In this document: piece by piece, positions 17,644 to 26,706 of the stretch
Layout: every line of letters begins with the position of its first letter
Position numbering within the stretch: position 1 is the stretch's first letter
Origin: Tianweitania sp. UT-5YL-CI-8
Lineage (GTDB): Bacteria; Pseudomonadota; Alphaproteobacteria; Rhizobiales; Rhizobiaceae
DNA: 51,085 bases
Direction of reading: 5' to 3'
Assembly: GCF_030010215.1 (NCBI RefSeq)
Contig: NZ_JASCRR010000022.1
Location: 1 to 51,085, forward strand
The notes under the pieces: model-generated
The model's database searches: none
What the model was told of the DNA's origin: nothing
Seen by the model: the letters and a program-made list of their open reading frames with translations, nothing else
Translations under genes and position numbers: made by a program

Positions 17644-18432
17644 ATGAAGATTACCGGCAAGACCAAGATCATGTTCGCAATGGCGCATCCCGTAGGGAGC
17701 GGCCGCGCGAGCGACGTTCTCAACACCTATTTCGCATCCATCGACAAGGATGTCGCTGTCTCGCCTCTCGACGTGCACCCGGACGACCTTGGCACGGTGC
17801 TGGCTGCGATCCGGTGCCTTCGCAACGTCGTCGGTTTCGGCGTGACCATGCCGCACAAGATCAACATCGTGCGTCACCTCGACCATTTGACCGAACGCGC
17901 CCGTGCCATCGGCGCCGTGAATTTCGTCAGGCGCAACGAAGATGGGACGCTGCTCGGCGACAACATTGACGGTGCAGGCTTCATTGCCGGCATGCTGCGC
18001 AACGGTATCGAGGTCAAGGGCAAGCGCGTGCTTCAGTTCGGCGCCGGCGGCGCCGGACGGGCGACGGCCTTCGCGTTGGCCGAGGCCGGCGCGAAAGAGA
18101 TCTTCATATTCAACCGCGACGTCGCGAAAGCCCGCGCCCTGGCGGCGGAACTGAAAGCGGCCGACGGCTCGGTCATCGGGCGCGCCGGCGAAGAGATCCC
18201 AACCGGGTTCGACGTGATCATCAACGCGACCTCGCTCGGCATGAAGCCGGATGACGCCCTTCCCTTCGACGTCGAATTGATCAGACCGGATACCGCGGTC
18301 TGCGATATCGTCGTCTCGCCGCCTTTGACCAGCATCGTCGCCGCCGCCAGGGAGCGCGGCGCCAGGGCGATAGGCGGGCAGCCCATGCTCGACGAACAGA
18401 TGGATCTGGTGCGGCAACTGGTAATGCCATAG
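17644..18432 (+). CDS. Shikimate dehydrogenase-like oxidoreductase (AroE family)
   Basis: About 262 residues of the AroE family. The catalytic lysine motif is present as GVTMPHK (around residues 66-72) and the substrate aspartate motif as GDNIDGAGF, followed by a NADP-type Rossmann loop GAGGAGRA. The N-terminal substrate motif that in shikimate dehydrogenases reads SxSPxxHN is here GRASDVLN, lacking the first serine, so shikimate may not be the substrate. The start is ATG 17644, with AAGGA eight bases upstream. In this operon it may supply the 3-oxo acid for the upstream kinase, which is an inference. Confidence 0.82.
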   Translation: MKITGKTKIMFAMAHPVGSGRASDVLNTYFASIDKDVAVSPLDVHPDDLGTVLAAIRCLRNVVGFGVTMPHKINIVRHLDHLTERARAIGAVNFVRRNEDGTLLGDNIDGAGFIAGMLRNGIEVKGKRVLQFGAGGAGRATAFALAEAGAKEIFIFNRDVAKARALAAELKAADGSVIGRAGEEIPTGFDVIINATSLGMKPDDALPFDVELIRPDTAVCDIVVSPPLTSIVAAARERGARAIGGQPMLDEQMDLVRQLVMP

Positions 18433-18542
18433 CGCCGGCGACGGTCGGTGGCGGCGCTCACGGTCAGCCGCTCACCCTCTGCAGAAAAGACGGCCACCAA
18501 GACGAAATGACAACGATAAACCGATATCAGGGAGAATGCCCC

Positions 18543-19781
18543 GTGTCCGATGCAAGCCAGTCCAATGACGCCCTTTTGAGAGAGCGGGCCGCGAAGGTCG
18601 TTCCCGGCGGCATGTGGGGACATCTCAATGCCACCAACCTGCCGAAAGGCTATCCGCAGTTTTTCGCCAAGGGCGAGGGCGCATGGCTCTGGGATGTCAA
18701 CGGTCGGCGCTACGTCGACTTCATGTGTGCCTGGGGCCCCAACCTGCTCGGCTATCGCCACCCAGAGGTCGACGCAGCAGCCGCTCGTCAGAACGCAAAG
18801 GGTGATTGCCTCAACGGACCGGGAGAGGCGATGGTCGAACTTGCTGAGGCCCTCGTCGATACGATCGCAGCGGCCGATTGGACGCAGTTCATGAAGAATG
18901 GCACGGATGCGACGACGTCATGCGTGACCTTTGCGCGTGCGGCGACCGGGAAACGCAAGATCCTTGTTGCCCGGGGCGCCTATCATGGCGCCGTGCCGTG
19001 GTGCTCGCCATCGCTGGTCGGCGTCACCTCGGAAGACCGCGCGCATATCGTCGTCTACGAATTCAACGACGCCGAAAGCCTAGCCGCGGCCGTAGCCGTA
19101 GCCGGCGACGACCTCGCCGCAATTCTGGTTTCAGCTTTCCGGCATGATTTTGGCAAGGACCAGGAACTGCCGAGCCGCGCGTTTGCACAACTGGCGCGCC
19201 AGCTCTGCGACGCCAAGGGCGCGGCGCTGATCATCGATGAGGTGCGCACCGGGCTGCGGCTCGATCTGTCCGGCAGTTGGGAGCAGTTCGGCGTACGGCC
19301 GGATCTGTCGGCCTGGAGCAAGGCTATCGCCAACGGCTATTCGCTGGCGGCTGTCACCGGAGCGGATTGGCTGCGCGAGGCTGCTTCCAAGGTCTTCGTT
19401 ACCGGCTCGTTCTGGTTTGGCGCCGTCGCCATGGCGGCCGGGATCGAGACCTTGAAGATCGCGCGCCGCGACGACATCGTCGAGCATATGGATCGTCTTG
19501 GCCGGAAGCTGCGCGAGGGCCTGAACGACCGGGCGCTAAAAGCCGGATTGCAGGTGCGTCAGACCGGTCCGGTGCAAATGCCGGTCATGTTGTTCGATGA
19601 CGATCCTGACTGCAGCAAGGGAAACCTGTTCTGCTCGACCGCCCTTGAAGCAGGGGTCTTCTTCCACCCGAAGCACACGATGTTTCTGTGCGCCGCACAC
19701 ACCGACGCGGACATCGAAGCCGCGCTGCAGGCGGCTGAACGGGGCTTCGCAGCCGTTGCAAACCAGTTTCAGGACGCCTGA
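18543..19781 (+). CDS. Class III aminotransferase, glutamate-1-semialdehyde aminomutase-like
   Basis: About 412 residues related to HemL within class III PLP enzymes. It shows VVPGGMWGH near the N-terminus, KNGTDATTSCVTFAR for the cofactor phosphate, ALIIDEVRTGLRL with the aspartate, and the lysine in SAWSKAIANGYS. It is probably an aminotransferase acting on an amino acid or aminoaldehyde rather than a tetrapyrrole enzyme, given the catabolic operon. GTG at 18543 with AGGGAGA eight bases upstream is preferred over ATG at 18507. Confidence 0.85.
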   Translation: MSDASQSNDALLRERAAKVVPGGMWGHLNATNLPKGYPQFFAKGEGAWLWDVNGRRYVDFMCAWGPNLLGYRHPEVDAAAARQNAKGDCLNGPGEAMVELAEALVDTIAAADWTQFMKNGTDATTSCVTFARAATGKRKILVARGAYHGAVPWCSPSLVGVTSEDRAHIVVYEFNDAESLAAAVAVAGDDLAAILVSAFRHDFGKDQELPSRAFAQLARQLCDAKGAALIIDEVRTGLRLDLSGSWEQFGVRPDLSAWSKAIANGYSLAAVTGADWLREAASKVFVTGSFWFGAVAMAAGIETLKIARRDDIVEHMDRLGRKLREGLNDRALKAGLQVRQTGPVQMPVMLFDDDPDCSKGNLFCSTALEAGVFFHPKHTMFLCAAHTDADIEAALQAAERGFAAVANQFQDA

Positions 19782-19826
19782 GGCTTCGCGTCAGCCGCCA
19801 CCTATCGCCTTCGCCGGAGCTCTTTC

Positions 19827-20159
19827 ATGGACCATACAAGCGATCCTCAAGCGGTGAGATTCACGTTTGACGCTTCACGCGTCGACCTCGCGCGGGAGTT
19901 CCGCGACAAGACCGACGGCCACTATAGCGCGGACCTGCACCGGCTGCTCATGCGCATGCGATGGGGACCGACTGCCGGGCGCTACGTCCTCGTCGTCGAA
20001 GAACCGGGACGTCTCTGGAAACTCGGGCAATTGCCGCAGGACAGAGGCCAGAAGGTGCGTGTCTTCGATATCGAGTTCACATCGCTCGCTAACGCCGAGT
20101 GGCATGTGTTCAAGCTTCGCTGGCAGGAACTTGCCGGCGCTCCTCTTGTCATGGATTGA
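19827..20159 (+). CDS. N,N-dimethylformamidase small (alpha) subunit-like protein, copy 1
   Basis: A 110-residue protein. Its core, YSADLHRLLMRMRWGPTAGR followed by a VVEEPGRLWKLGQLP segment and LANAEWHVFKLRW, has the same layout as the roughly 130-residue small subunit of Paracoccus/Alcaligenes dimethylformamidase as I recall it (helix, FRM.P..GRY, WD.YRIA.I, then AxHAVFLRR). The stop is three bases before the large-subunit start, matching the alpha-beta order of known dmf operons. A paralogue is at 29402. The assignment rests on pattern and gene order. Confidence 0.72.
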   Translation: MDHTSDPQAVRFTFDASRVDLAREFRDKTDGHYSADLHRLLMRMRWGPTAGRYVLVVEEPGRLWKLGQLPQDRGQKVRVFDIEFTSLANAEWHVFKLRWQELAGAPLVMD

Positions 20160-20162
20160 GCG

Positions 20163-22427
20163 ATGCAGATCGAGACCAATCGTTTCCTGGGATATCCCGA
20201 CAGGTTGAGCCTGCCCGCCGGCGAGCGCATATCCTTCCATCTCAGTTCATCCGATGACCAGGCCGCCGTCTCGATTGTGCGCATGCGCTGCGCGGATCCG
20301 GATCCGCGCGGACCCGGGCTCCGATACGAGGTGATGAACTCCGCGATCGATGGCATCCAGCCGTGCCGGCATCAGCCGATACGTCCCGGTTCGGCCGTAA
20401 TCGTGGACGATCGGGGGGCGCTAGCCCCAGGACGGCAGTTTTCGCTCGGGTGTTACATCTGGCCAACGCGCCTGACCCCGGAAAGCCAGACCATCATGTC
20501 GCGCTTCTCCGCCAAGGACAACGCCGGCTACGCGCTCGCGGTCAGCCGTGACAAGGGGCTGACATTCACCGCCTGCTCGGCGGCAGGCGCACCCGTGGAA
20601 TTTTCGCTGGACATCCCGCTTGCGGAACGGAACTGGTATTGGGTCGCAGCATCTTTCGATGAACCGAGTGGGCAGGTCACTTTGGCCCAGGTACGCCTCG
20701 CCGACGGCATCATGCCTGAGACGCGCGTCGAACGGCGTTTCGAACAAAAGGGCGCGTGGAGGCTGGACTCCCTTGGCCCGTTCGTCATTGCGGCGCGCGC
20801 AACCGGACATGGCGGCGAGATGGCGCACCATTTCGACGGCAAGATCGACTCGCCGCGGGTGGCCGGCCAACTGTTCGATCAGACGGCTCTTCGCGCTGTC
20901 GAGCCCGCTCCCCGCACCGGCTCGACAAATGCCGACGTCCTGGCTTTCTGGGATTTTTCCATCGGCATCGACACGCTGGAGGTGACCGACCTCTCGGCAA
21001 GCCGACTGAACGGACGGCTTCACCAGTTGCCCCGCCGGGCCGTCACTGGTGTGAACTGGAGCGGCGCCGTGCATGACTGGAGGCTCTCGCCAAAGGAATA
21101 CGGGGCGATCCACTTCCATACCGACGACTTGTACGATTGCGGCTGGGATCCGGACTTCTCGCTCGACATCCCTGAGGATTGGCGATCGGGTGTCTACGCA
21201 TTGCGCCTGCGGCGCCCGCAGGAAGCGGGCAGCAGCGGGGCCGAACTGACGGCAGAGAGCTTCGTTCCGTTTTTCGTGACGCCCGCGCCCGGACGCAAGC
21301 GCGCCAAGCTAGTGGTCATCGCGTCGACGGCCACGTATCTTGCCTATGCGAATAGCGCGCTCCGGCTCTATCACGTCCACTTCCAGGGCCTGATGGAGCA
21401 TCTGCTGCAACTGACCTACGACGATATTTATCTCCAGGAGCATCCGGAACTGGGGCAGTCCACCTACGACTCCCATATCGATCAAAGCGGTCGCTGCTAT
21501 AGTTCCTGGCTGAGGCCGATCCTCAACATCCGTCCCCGGGCAAATCCCTTCAATCTCTGCACAGATACGCATTTTCTCGACTGGCTCGAGGAAAAGGGCA
21601 TCGAATACGACCTCATCACCGACATCGAGCTCGACCGGGAAGGCGTCCGCTCGGTGTCGCCCTACCGCGTGGTGTGCACGCCCTCGCATCCCGAGTACTA
21701 TTCGGTTGGCATGATGAACGCGCTCATGGCCTACCAGAACCAGGGCGGCCGGCACCTGTCCCTTGGCGCGAACGGCTTCTACTGGCGGTGCGCATTCCAT
21801 CCCGCAGCACCTGCTGCGCTGGAAGTCCGGCGTGGCATGGCGGGTACGCGCACGTGGGAATCGCAGCCGGGCGAGGTCCATCTCGCCGGCACCGGCGAGC
21901 CTGCCGCGCTGTGGCGGCATAGCGGCTTTGCGCCGCAGAAGCTGGTCGGCGCCGGCTTCTCGGCCATGATCAATGATCGCCCGGGATATTTCATGCGCAC
22001 GCCCGAAAGCAGCAATCCACGCGTCGGCTTCATCGTCGACGGGATCGAGCAGGGCGAACGCATCGGTGACTTCGGCGTGCGCCTTGGCGGGGCCGTTGGT
22101 ATCGAAATCGATCGTTTCGATCTCGAACTCGGCAGCCCGCCCCATTCGATCGTCGTAGCAACATCGTACGGGCTTGGCGCCGGCGCGCTTCCGACGCCGG
22201 AAGAGTTCCGCACCATGGTGCATGGACTGGACGGCGAACATAACGCGCTCGTGCGCGCCGACATGGTGTTCTTCGAGACCCCGAACGGCGGCGCCGTGTT
22301 CACAACGGGTTCGATATCGTACATGCTGTCGCTCAGCGTCGGCGGATATGAAAACAATGTCAGCCATATGACCAAGAATGTCCTGACGCGGTTTCTCTCC
22401 GACGAACCCTTCACGATGCCGGATTGA
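20163..22427 (+). CDS. N,N-dimethylformamidase large (beta) subunit-like protein, copy 1
   Basis: A 754-residue homologue of the dimethylformamidase large subunit. Residues about 1-80 are a beta domain and 80-260 a LamG/concanavalin-like domain (FSLGCYIWPTR to HHFDGKIDSPRV). The C-terminal half is the catalytic part with TATYLAYAN (Tyr392), STYDSHIDQSG (Tyr435), SHPEYYS (His509, Glu511) and SLGANGFYWR. The Paracoccus enzyme is known to use a mononuclear iron held by two tyrosines and a carboxylate; Tyr392, Tyr435 and Glu511 are the matching candidates. It should hydrolyse an amide bond. The natural substrate is unlikely to be dimethylformamide given the operon. Confidence 0.82.
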   Translation: MQIETNRFLGYPDRLSLPAGERISFHLSSSDDQAAVSIVRMRCADPDPRGPGLRYEVMNSAIDGIQPCRHQPIRPGSAVIVDDRGALAPGRQFSLGCYIWPTRLTPESQTIMSRFSAKDNAGYALAVSRDKGLTFTACSAAGAPVEFSLDIPLAERNWYWVAASFDEPSGQVTLAQVRLADGIMPETRVERRFEQKGAWRLDSLGPFVIAARATGHGGEMAHHFDGKIDSPRVAGQLFDQTALRAVEPAPRTGSTNADVLAFWDFSIGIDTLEVTDLSASRLNGRLHQLPRRAVTGVNWSGAVHDWRLSPKEYGAIHFHTDDLYDCGWDPDFSLDIPEDWRSGVYALRLRRPQEAGSSGAELTAESFVPFFVTPAPGRKRAKLVVIASTATYLAYANSALRLYHVHFQGLMEHLLQLTYDDIYLQEHPELGQSTYDSHIDQSGRCYSSWLRPILNIRPRANPFNLCTDTHFLDWLEEKGIEYDLITDIELDREGVRSVSPYRVVCTPSHPEYYSVGMMNALMAYQNQGGRHLSLGANGFYWRCAFHPAAPAALEVRRGMAGTRTWESQPGEVHLAGTGEPAALWRHSGFAPQKLVGAGFSAMINDRPGYFMRTPESSNPRVGFIVDGIEQGERIGDFGVRLGGAVGIEIDRFDLELGSPPHSIVVATSYGLGAGALPTPEEFRTMVHGLDGEHNALVRADMVFFETPNGGAVFTTGSISYMLSLSVGGYENNVSHMTKNVLTRFLSDEPFTMPD

Positions 22428-22433
22428 TCGCGC

Positions 22434-22535
22434 ATGAACAGCCCTGACATCCTGGCAACGATCGTCTCCGCGCGCGGCCATGGCTTTACCGGACAGGCCA
22501 TGTCCGCCCCCTTCTACGGCAAGGATATCGCATGA
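22434..22535 (+). CDS. Small ORF of 33 codons between amidase and acetyltransferase
   Basis: An ATG seven bases after the large-subunit stop opens a 33-residue frame that begins MNSPDILATIVSARGHGFTG. It ends in a TGA overlapping the start of the next gene (ATGA). I recognise no family. The tight packing suggests either a translated coupling peptide or the scar of a deleted gene. There is no strong ribosome binding site of its own. Confidence 0.35.
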   Translation: MNSPDILATIVSARGHGFTGQAMSAPFYGKDIA

Positions 22536-23749
22536 GCATTGAAGTGCGGCGCCTGACGGAGCGCGACGAACTGGCCGGGGCGGTGCGGACATTTCGCACC
22601 GCCATGACGGGATTGCCGCCGCTTGGTGCGGTCGACGATGCGATGATTGAGGGTCTTTTCGAGCCCGGCCGCGCTTTTGGCGCCTTCCACGACGGTCAGC
22701 TGGTGGGGACGACGAACTCCTACTCGGGCGAGATCAGAGTTCCCGGGAATGCGTGGCTCCCGCATGCCGCGGTCACGCATGTCGGCGTGCTGCCGACGCA
22801 TGTCCGGCGCGGCGTGGCCAAGACCCTCCTCCACGCGCAACTGCGCGCGGCGCGCGAAAGCGGCGAGCCGCTGGCGACGCTCAGGGCCACTGAGGCCGGC
22901 ATCTATGGCAATTTCGGATACGCGATAGCCAACCTGTCGGTCGCCTACGAGATCGACCGCGCGCGCGCGCGCCTGCGCCCGGAATTCCGCAAGCCCAGTG
23001 AGACCATGTTCGTGGAGCCTGACCAGGCCTGGGCGCTTCAGGCACGGGTCTACGCCAGCCAGCCCGACCCGCGCAGCGGGACAATCTCGCGGCCGCGCTA
23101 TTGGTGGAGCGCCAACGCGTCGCGCCTGTCGAGAAGCGCCGTCCCTACCTATGTCGTGGCGCATGGGCGCCCCGGCCAGGAAACGGGCTATGTGCGCTAT
23201 CGTCCGCTCGACACCTCGGCATGGGTGGCGAGCACCAACCGAACGATCGTCGTGGACGACCTGATCGCACATGACGACGAGACGTATGCCGCTCTCATCT
23301 CGCATCTCTTGTCGGTGGACATCGCGCACCGGATCCAGCTGCCCGTGTGCCCCGCGGACGACCTCCTGCCATGGCTGTTCACGGACTGGCGATCGGCCAG
23401 CGTCACGAACTGCCTGGACGAAACGTGGCTGCGGCTTCTCGACACCCAGAAAGCACTGGCCGGACGCAGCTACGAAGGTCCGGACGCCGTCGTCGTCGAG
23501 ATCATCGACCCTATCCTGACGGACAATACGGTGCGGCTGCGCATCACGGCGGACGGTGTCGGGCGAACGCACGCCGCCGCCCAGATCGTGACCGACGTCG
23601 CGACAGCGTCCACGGTCTATCTGGGTGGAGCGAAGTGGTGGCAGATGCAGCATCTGCGCCGCCTCCAGGTCGCGGACGCGAGTGCAGTGGCGGCCTTGGA
23701 CCGCCTGTTTTCGGTTCAGCGCCTGCCGTTCTCCGGCACAATGTTCTGA
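22532..23749 (+). CDS. Eis-like GNAT N-acetyltransferase
   Basis: A 405-residue protein with the Eis architecture. The N-terminal GNAT domain has VTHVGVLPTHVRRGVAKTLL (acetyl-CoA loop) and RATEAGIYGNFGYA, a second GNAT-like region follows, and an SCP2-like C-terminal domain ends in PFSGTMF. Mycobacterial Eis has about 400 residues and uses its C-terminal phenylalanine carboxylate in catalysis; the terminal Phe is conserved here. Eis enzymes acetylate amines at several positions. In this operon it could acetylate an amine intermediate or protect against the imported compound (inference). Confidence 0.82.
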   Translation: MSIEVRRLTERDELAGAVRTFRTAMTGLPPLGAVDDAMIEGLFEPGRAFGAFHDGQLVGTTNSYSGEIRVPGNAWLPHAAVTHVGVLPTHVRRGVAKTLLHAQLRAARESGEPLATLRATEAGIYGNFGYAIANLSVAYEIDRARARLRPEFRKPSETMFVEPDQAWALQARVYASQPDPRSGTISRPRYWWSANASRLSRSAVPTYVVAHGRPGQETGYVRYRPLDTSAWVASTNRTIVVDDLIAHDDETYAALISHLLSVDIAHRIQLPVCPADDLLPWLFTDWRSASVTNCLDETWLRLLDTQKALAGRSYEGPDAVVVEIIDPILTDNTVRLRITADGVGRTHAAAQIVTDVATASTVYLGGAKWWQMQHLRRLQVADASAVAALDRLFSVQRLPFSGTMF

Positions 23750-23829
23750 ACCGACCGAGCAAATCACACGTCCGAAAAATGCGGTACGGCTTCGGAGAGG
23801 CTCATTTCGCATTGCGGGTTGACATCCCC

Positions 23830-23855
23830 GATATTGAAAATATCATATATTAAAT
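23830..23855 (+). promoter_or_regulatory. AT-rich operator-like site before importer 2
   Basis: GATATTGAAAATATC followed by TATCATATATTAAAT (23841-23855) sits 20-45 bp before the DppB start. The last 15 bases recur exactly at 50905-50919 upstream of the FGGY kinase. This suggests a second promoter inside the long plus-strand cluster. Confidence 0.45.
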
Positions 23856-23876
23856 TGCTACTTTGAAGGGAAGCTT

Positions 23877-24818
23877 TTGCTCAAATTCGCAGTCAGGCGA
23901 GTACTTTCGACCATACCAGTCATGGCGCTCGTAGCGTTCCTGGTGTTTAGCCTGCTGTACTTCGCGCCGGGGGATCCGGCTTTGCTGTTTGCCGGAGATT
24001 CAGCCACCCCCCAGCAGATCGAAGAGGTCAGGCGAAATCTCGGCCTCGACCAATCTTTCTGGGTCCGTTTCGGCAGTTGGCTATGGGCCGTTCTTCATGG
24101 CGAGCTGGGCGTTTCGATGATCAGCAACGTCCCGGTTGCAACGCTCATCCGGCAAAGAATCGAACCGACCCTGTCGCTGATGGCGCTGACACTCGTCTGG
24201 GCCGTCACCGCCGCCGTGCCACTCGCGCTGATTTCCGCCTGGAAGCAGGGAACGGCGATCGATCGCGGGATCATGGGCTTTGGCGTTTTCGGATTTTCCG
24301 TACCCATATTCGTGCTCGCCTACTGCCTTTCCTACGTATTCGCGGTCGAACTGCGGTGGTTTCCCATCCAGGGCTACGTTCCGATCTCGCGCGGCGTCGG
24401 ACCCTGGCTGAACAGCCTCGCCCTGCCGGCGTTCGCGCTGGGCACGTCCTACGTAGCGCTGATTTCGCGCATCGGCCGCGCCGCGCTGATCGAAATCCTG
24501 CAGCAGGACTATATCCGCACCGCCCGTGCCAAGGGCGCGGCGCCGAAGGAGATCCTCTTCGACCATGCGCTGAAGAACGCCGCGGTCCCGATCGTGACCG
24601 TCATCGGCATCGGCGTCGGGCTACTGATCGGCGGCGCGGTCGTCACGGAAAGCGTCTTTGCCCTGCCCGGGATCGGCCGCCTCACCGCCGACGCCATATT
24701 GCGGCGTGACTATCCGGTCATCCAGGGCGTCGTGCTGCTGTTCTCCTTCACCTACATGCTGGTCAACCTGGCGGTCGACCTCATCTACCCGCTTTTCGAC
24801 CCGAGGATCCGCTATTGA
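23877..24818 (+). CDS. Peptide-type ABC transporter permease, DppB-like (importer 2)
   Basis: A 313-residue DppB/OppB-family permease. It has an N-terminal membrane helix (PVMALVAFLVFSLLYFAPGD), GELGVSMISNVPVA, and the EAA-type loop near TARAKGAAPKEIL. The start is TTG at 23877, preceded by GAAGGGA. It is distinct in sequence from the permeases of importers 1 and 3, which resemble each other. The stop overlaps the DppC-like start (TTGA). Confidence 0.9.
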   Translation: MLKFAVRRVLSTIPVMALVAFLVFSLLYFAPGDPALLFAGDSATPQQIEEVRRNLGLDQSFWVRFGSWLWAVLHGELGVSMISNVPVATLIRQRIEPTLSLMALTLVWAVTAAVPLALISAWKQGTAIDRGIMGFGVFGFSVPIFVLAYCLSYVFAVELRWFPIQGYVPISRGVGPWLNSLALPAFALGTSYVALISRIGRAALIEILQQDYIRTARAKGAAPKEILFDHALKNAAVPIVTVIGIGVGLLIGGAVVTESVFALPGIGRLTADAILRRDYPVIQGVVLLFSFTYMLVNLAVDLIYPLFDPRIRY

Positions 24819-25720
24819 CCCCGCCCGCGCTCCTGGGACTGGCGGTGGCCGATCCGCTTCCCGATATCATGCAGCATACGCCCCCTCGACGCGGATTGAT
24901 GGGGCTGGCCCGGCGCAATGTACCTGCCTCCATCGGCGCCGTGCTGCTGATCGTCCTGACCGGCATCGCGCTCTTCGCTCCATGGCTGGGTACGGTCGAC
25001 CCGCTGGCGATCTCACCGACACTGCGCGCCCGCGTTCCCTCCGCCGAACATTGGTTCGGCACCGACATGCTCGGCCGCGACATCTACTCGCGCGTTCTTT
25101 ACGGCGCGCGGGTTTCTCTCTTCGTCGGTTTTGCCGTTGCAGTCCTGGCGACCGCGATCGGCGCCGCCATCGGCATGACGGCCGGGTATGTGCGCTGGGC
25201 GGACAGCCCCATCATGCGCCTGATGGACGCGATCATGTCGATCCCATCCATCCTGCTGGCGATAGCGCTTGTGGCGTTGACACGCCCTTCGGTTGGAAAC
25301 GTGATCCTCGCAATCGCCGTCGCGGAGATTCCACGCGTCGCGCGCCTGCTGCGGGGCGTCGTTCTTTCGCTGCGTGAACTGGCCTATGTCGAGGCTGCCG
25401 TGTCAACCGGCTCATCGAGCGCCAAGGTGATATGGCGGCACATCGTGCCGAACACGATTGCACCGGTCATCGTGCAGGCCACCTATATCTGCGCATCTGC
25501 GATGATCGTCGAGGCCACGCTGTCGTTCATCGGCGCGGGAACGCCGGCTTCCATACCGTCCTGGGGCAACATCATGGCCGATGGACGCGCTCTCTGGCAG
25601 GTGAAGCCGCACATCGTCCTGATACCCGCCGTATTCCTTTCCGTCACCGTTCTTGCCGTGAACATGGTCGGCGACGGCCTGCGCGACGCGCTGGATCCTC
25701 GAATGGCGAAGACGGTGTAA
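24815..25720 (+). CDS. Peptide-type ABC transporter permease, DppC-like (importer 2)
   Basis: A 301-residue DppC-type permease with the FGTDMLGRDIYSRVLYGAR motif (about residue 80), several membrane helices, and EAAVSTGSSSAKVIWRH as the ATPase-contact loop. The most likely start is a TTG overlapping the DppB stop, which implies translational coupling; ATG at 24869 is an alternative. It is followed two bases later by the DppD-like ATPase. Confidence 0.9.
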   Translation: MTPPALLGLAVADPLPDIMQHTPPRRGLMGLARRNVPASIGAVLLIVLTGIALFAPWLGTVDPLAISPTLRARVPSAEHWFGTDMLGRDIYSRVLYGARVSLFVGFAVAVLATAIGAAIGMTAGYVRWADSPIMRLMDAIMSIPSILLAIALVALTRPSVGNVILAIAVAEIPRVARLLRGVVLSLRELAYVEAAVSTGSSSAKVIWRHIVPNTIAPVIVQATYICASAMIVEATLSFIGAGTPASIPSWGNIMADGRALWQVKPHIVLIPAVFLSVTVLAVNMVGDGLRDALDPRMAKTV

Positions 25721-25722
25721 CC

Positions 25723-26706
25723 ATGGCCCTGCTCGAGATCGAAAACCTCCAGACCCATTTCCGCACTTCCGATGGCATCAACCGCGCGGTCGATGGACTT
25801 TCCCTGGAGGTCAGGCCCTCCGAGACCCTTGCGATCGTGGGCGAGTCGGGTTGCGGCAAGTCGGTGACGTCGATGTCCATTCTCCGGCTCCTGCCCGAGA
25901 ACATCACGAAGACGGCCGGCAGCATCAGGTTTCACGGGCGCGACCTCCTGAAGCTAACGGAAAGCGAGATGCGGGGGATTCGCGGCAACGAGATCAGCAT
26001 GATCTTCCAGGAGCCGATGACGAGCCTGAACCCCGTGCTCACCATCGGCCGCCAGATCCGCGAAACGATCGCGCTCCATCGGACCGTTTCCAGGGCAGAG
26101 ATGGACGGTCGCGCGAAGGACATGCTCGCATTGGTCGGCATCCCCGACCCAGCGCGGCGCCTGCAGGAATATCCCCACCAGCTCTCCGGCGGCATGCGTC
26201 AGCGGGTCATGATCGCCATAGCGCTGGCTTGCGATCCAAAACTGCTGATTGCCGACGAGCCGACAACCGCGCTGGACGTGACGATCCAGGCACAGGTCCT
26301 CGAACTGCTCGCGGATATCCAGGCAAAATCCAAAACGTCGATCATCCTGATAACCCATGATCTCGGCGTGGTCGCGGAAATCGCGCACAGGGTGGTTGTC
26401 ATGTATGCCGGCCGAAAGGTCGAGGAAGCCTCGGTCGAAGACCTGCTGACCCGTCCGCGGCATCCCTACACCGTCGGCCTGCTTGGCGCTGTGCCCAAGA
26501 TCGGCGTTGGCGGCGACAAGATGCGGCTGGTCGAAATTCCCGGTCTCGTGCCGAACCTGAAGCAACGCATTGCGGGGTGCGTCTTTGCCAATCGCTGCCC
26601 CAAGGCAAGGGACCTATGCCTGGAATTTGCGCCGGCGCTCGAGCAGAAGGCCCCAGCACATGTCGTGGCCTGCCACTTCGCGGAGAAGGAGGGCCTGGCA
26701 GCATGA
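25723..26706 (+). CDS. Peptide-type ABC transporter ATPase, DppD-like (importer 2)
   Basis: A 327-residue ATPase with Walker [11 protein letters not shown], signature [15 protein letters not shown], Walker [13 protein letters not shown] and the C-terminal cysteine motif [15 protein letters not shown]. The ATG at 25723 directly follows the DppC stop. The frame extends upstream to 25432, but that part overlaps the permease and is not coding. The last bases overlap the DppF-like start (ATGA). Confidence 0.92.
   Translation: MALLEIENLQTHFRTSDGINRAVDGLSLEVRPSETLAIVGESGCGKSVTSMSILRLLPENITKTAGSIRFHGRDLLKLTESEMRGIRGNEISMIFQEPMTSLNPVLTIGRQIRETIALHRTVSRAEMDGRAKDMLALVGIPDPARRLQEYPHQLSGGMRQRVMIAIALACDPKLLIADEPTTALDVTIQAQVLELLADIQAKSKTSIILITHDLGVVAEIAHRVVVMYAGRKVEEASVEDLLTRPRHPYTVGLLGAVPKIGVGGDKMRLVEIPGLVPNLKQRIAGCVFANRCPKARDLCLEFAPALEQKAPAHVVACHFAEKEGLAA

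Noticed and set aside
22514-23812. A 432-codon minus-strand open frame
   Set aside because: Antisense shadow of the Eis-like gene with arginine- and histidine-rich low-information sequence.
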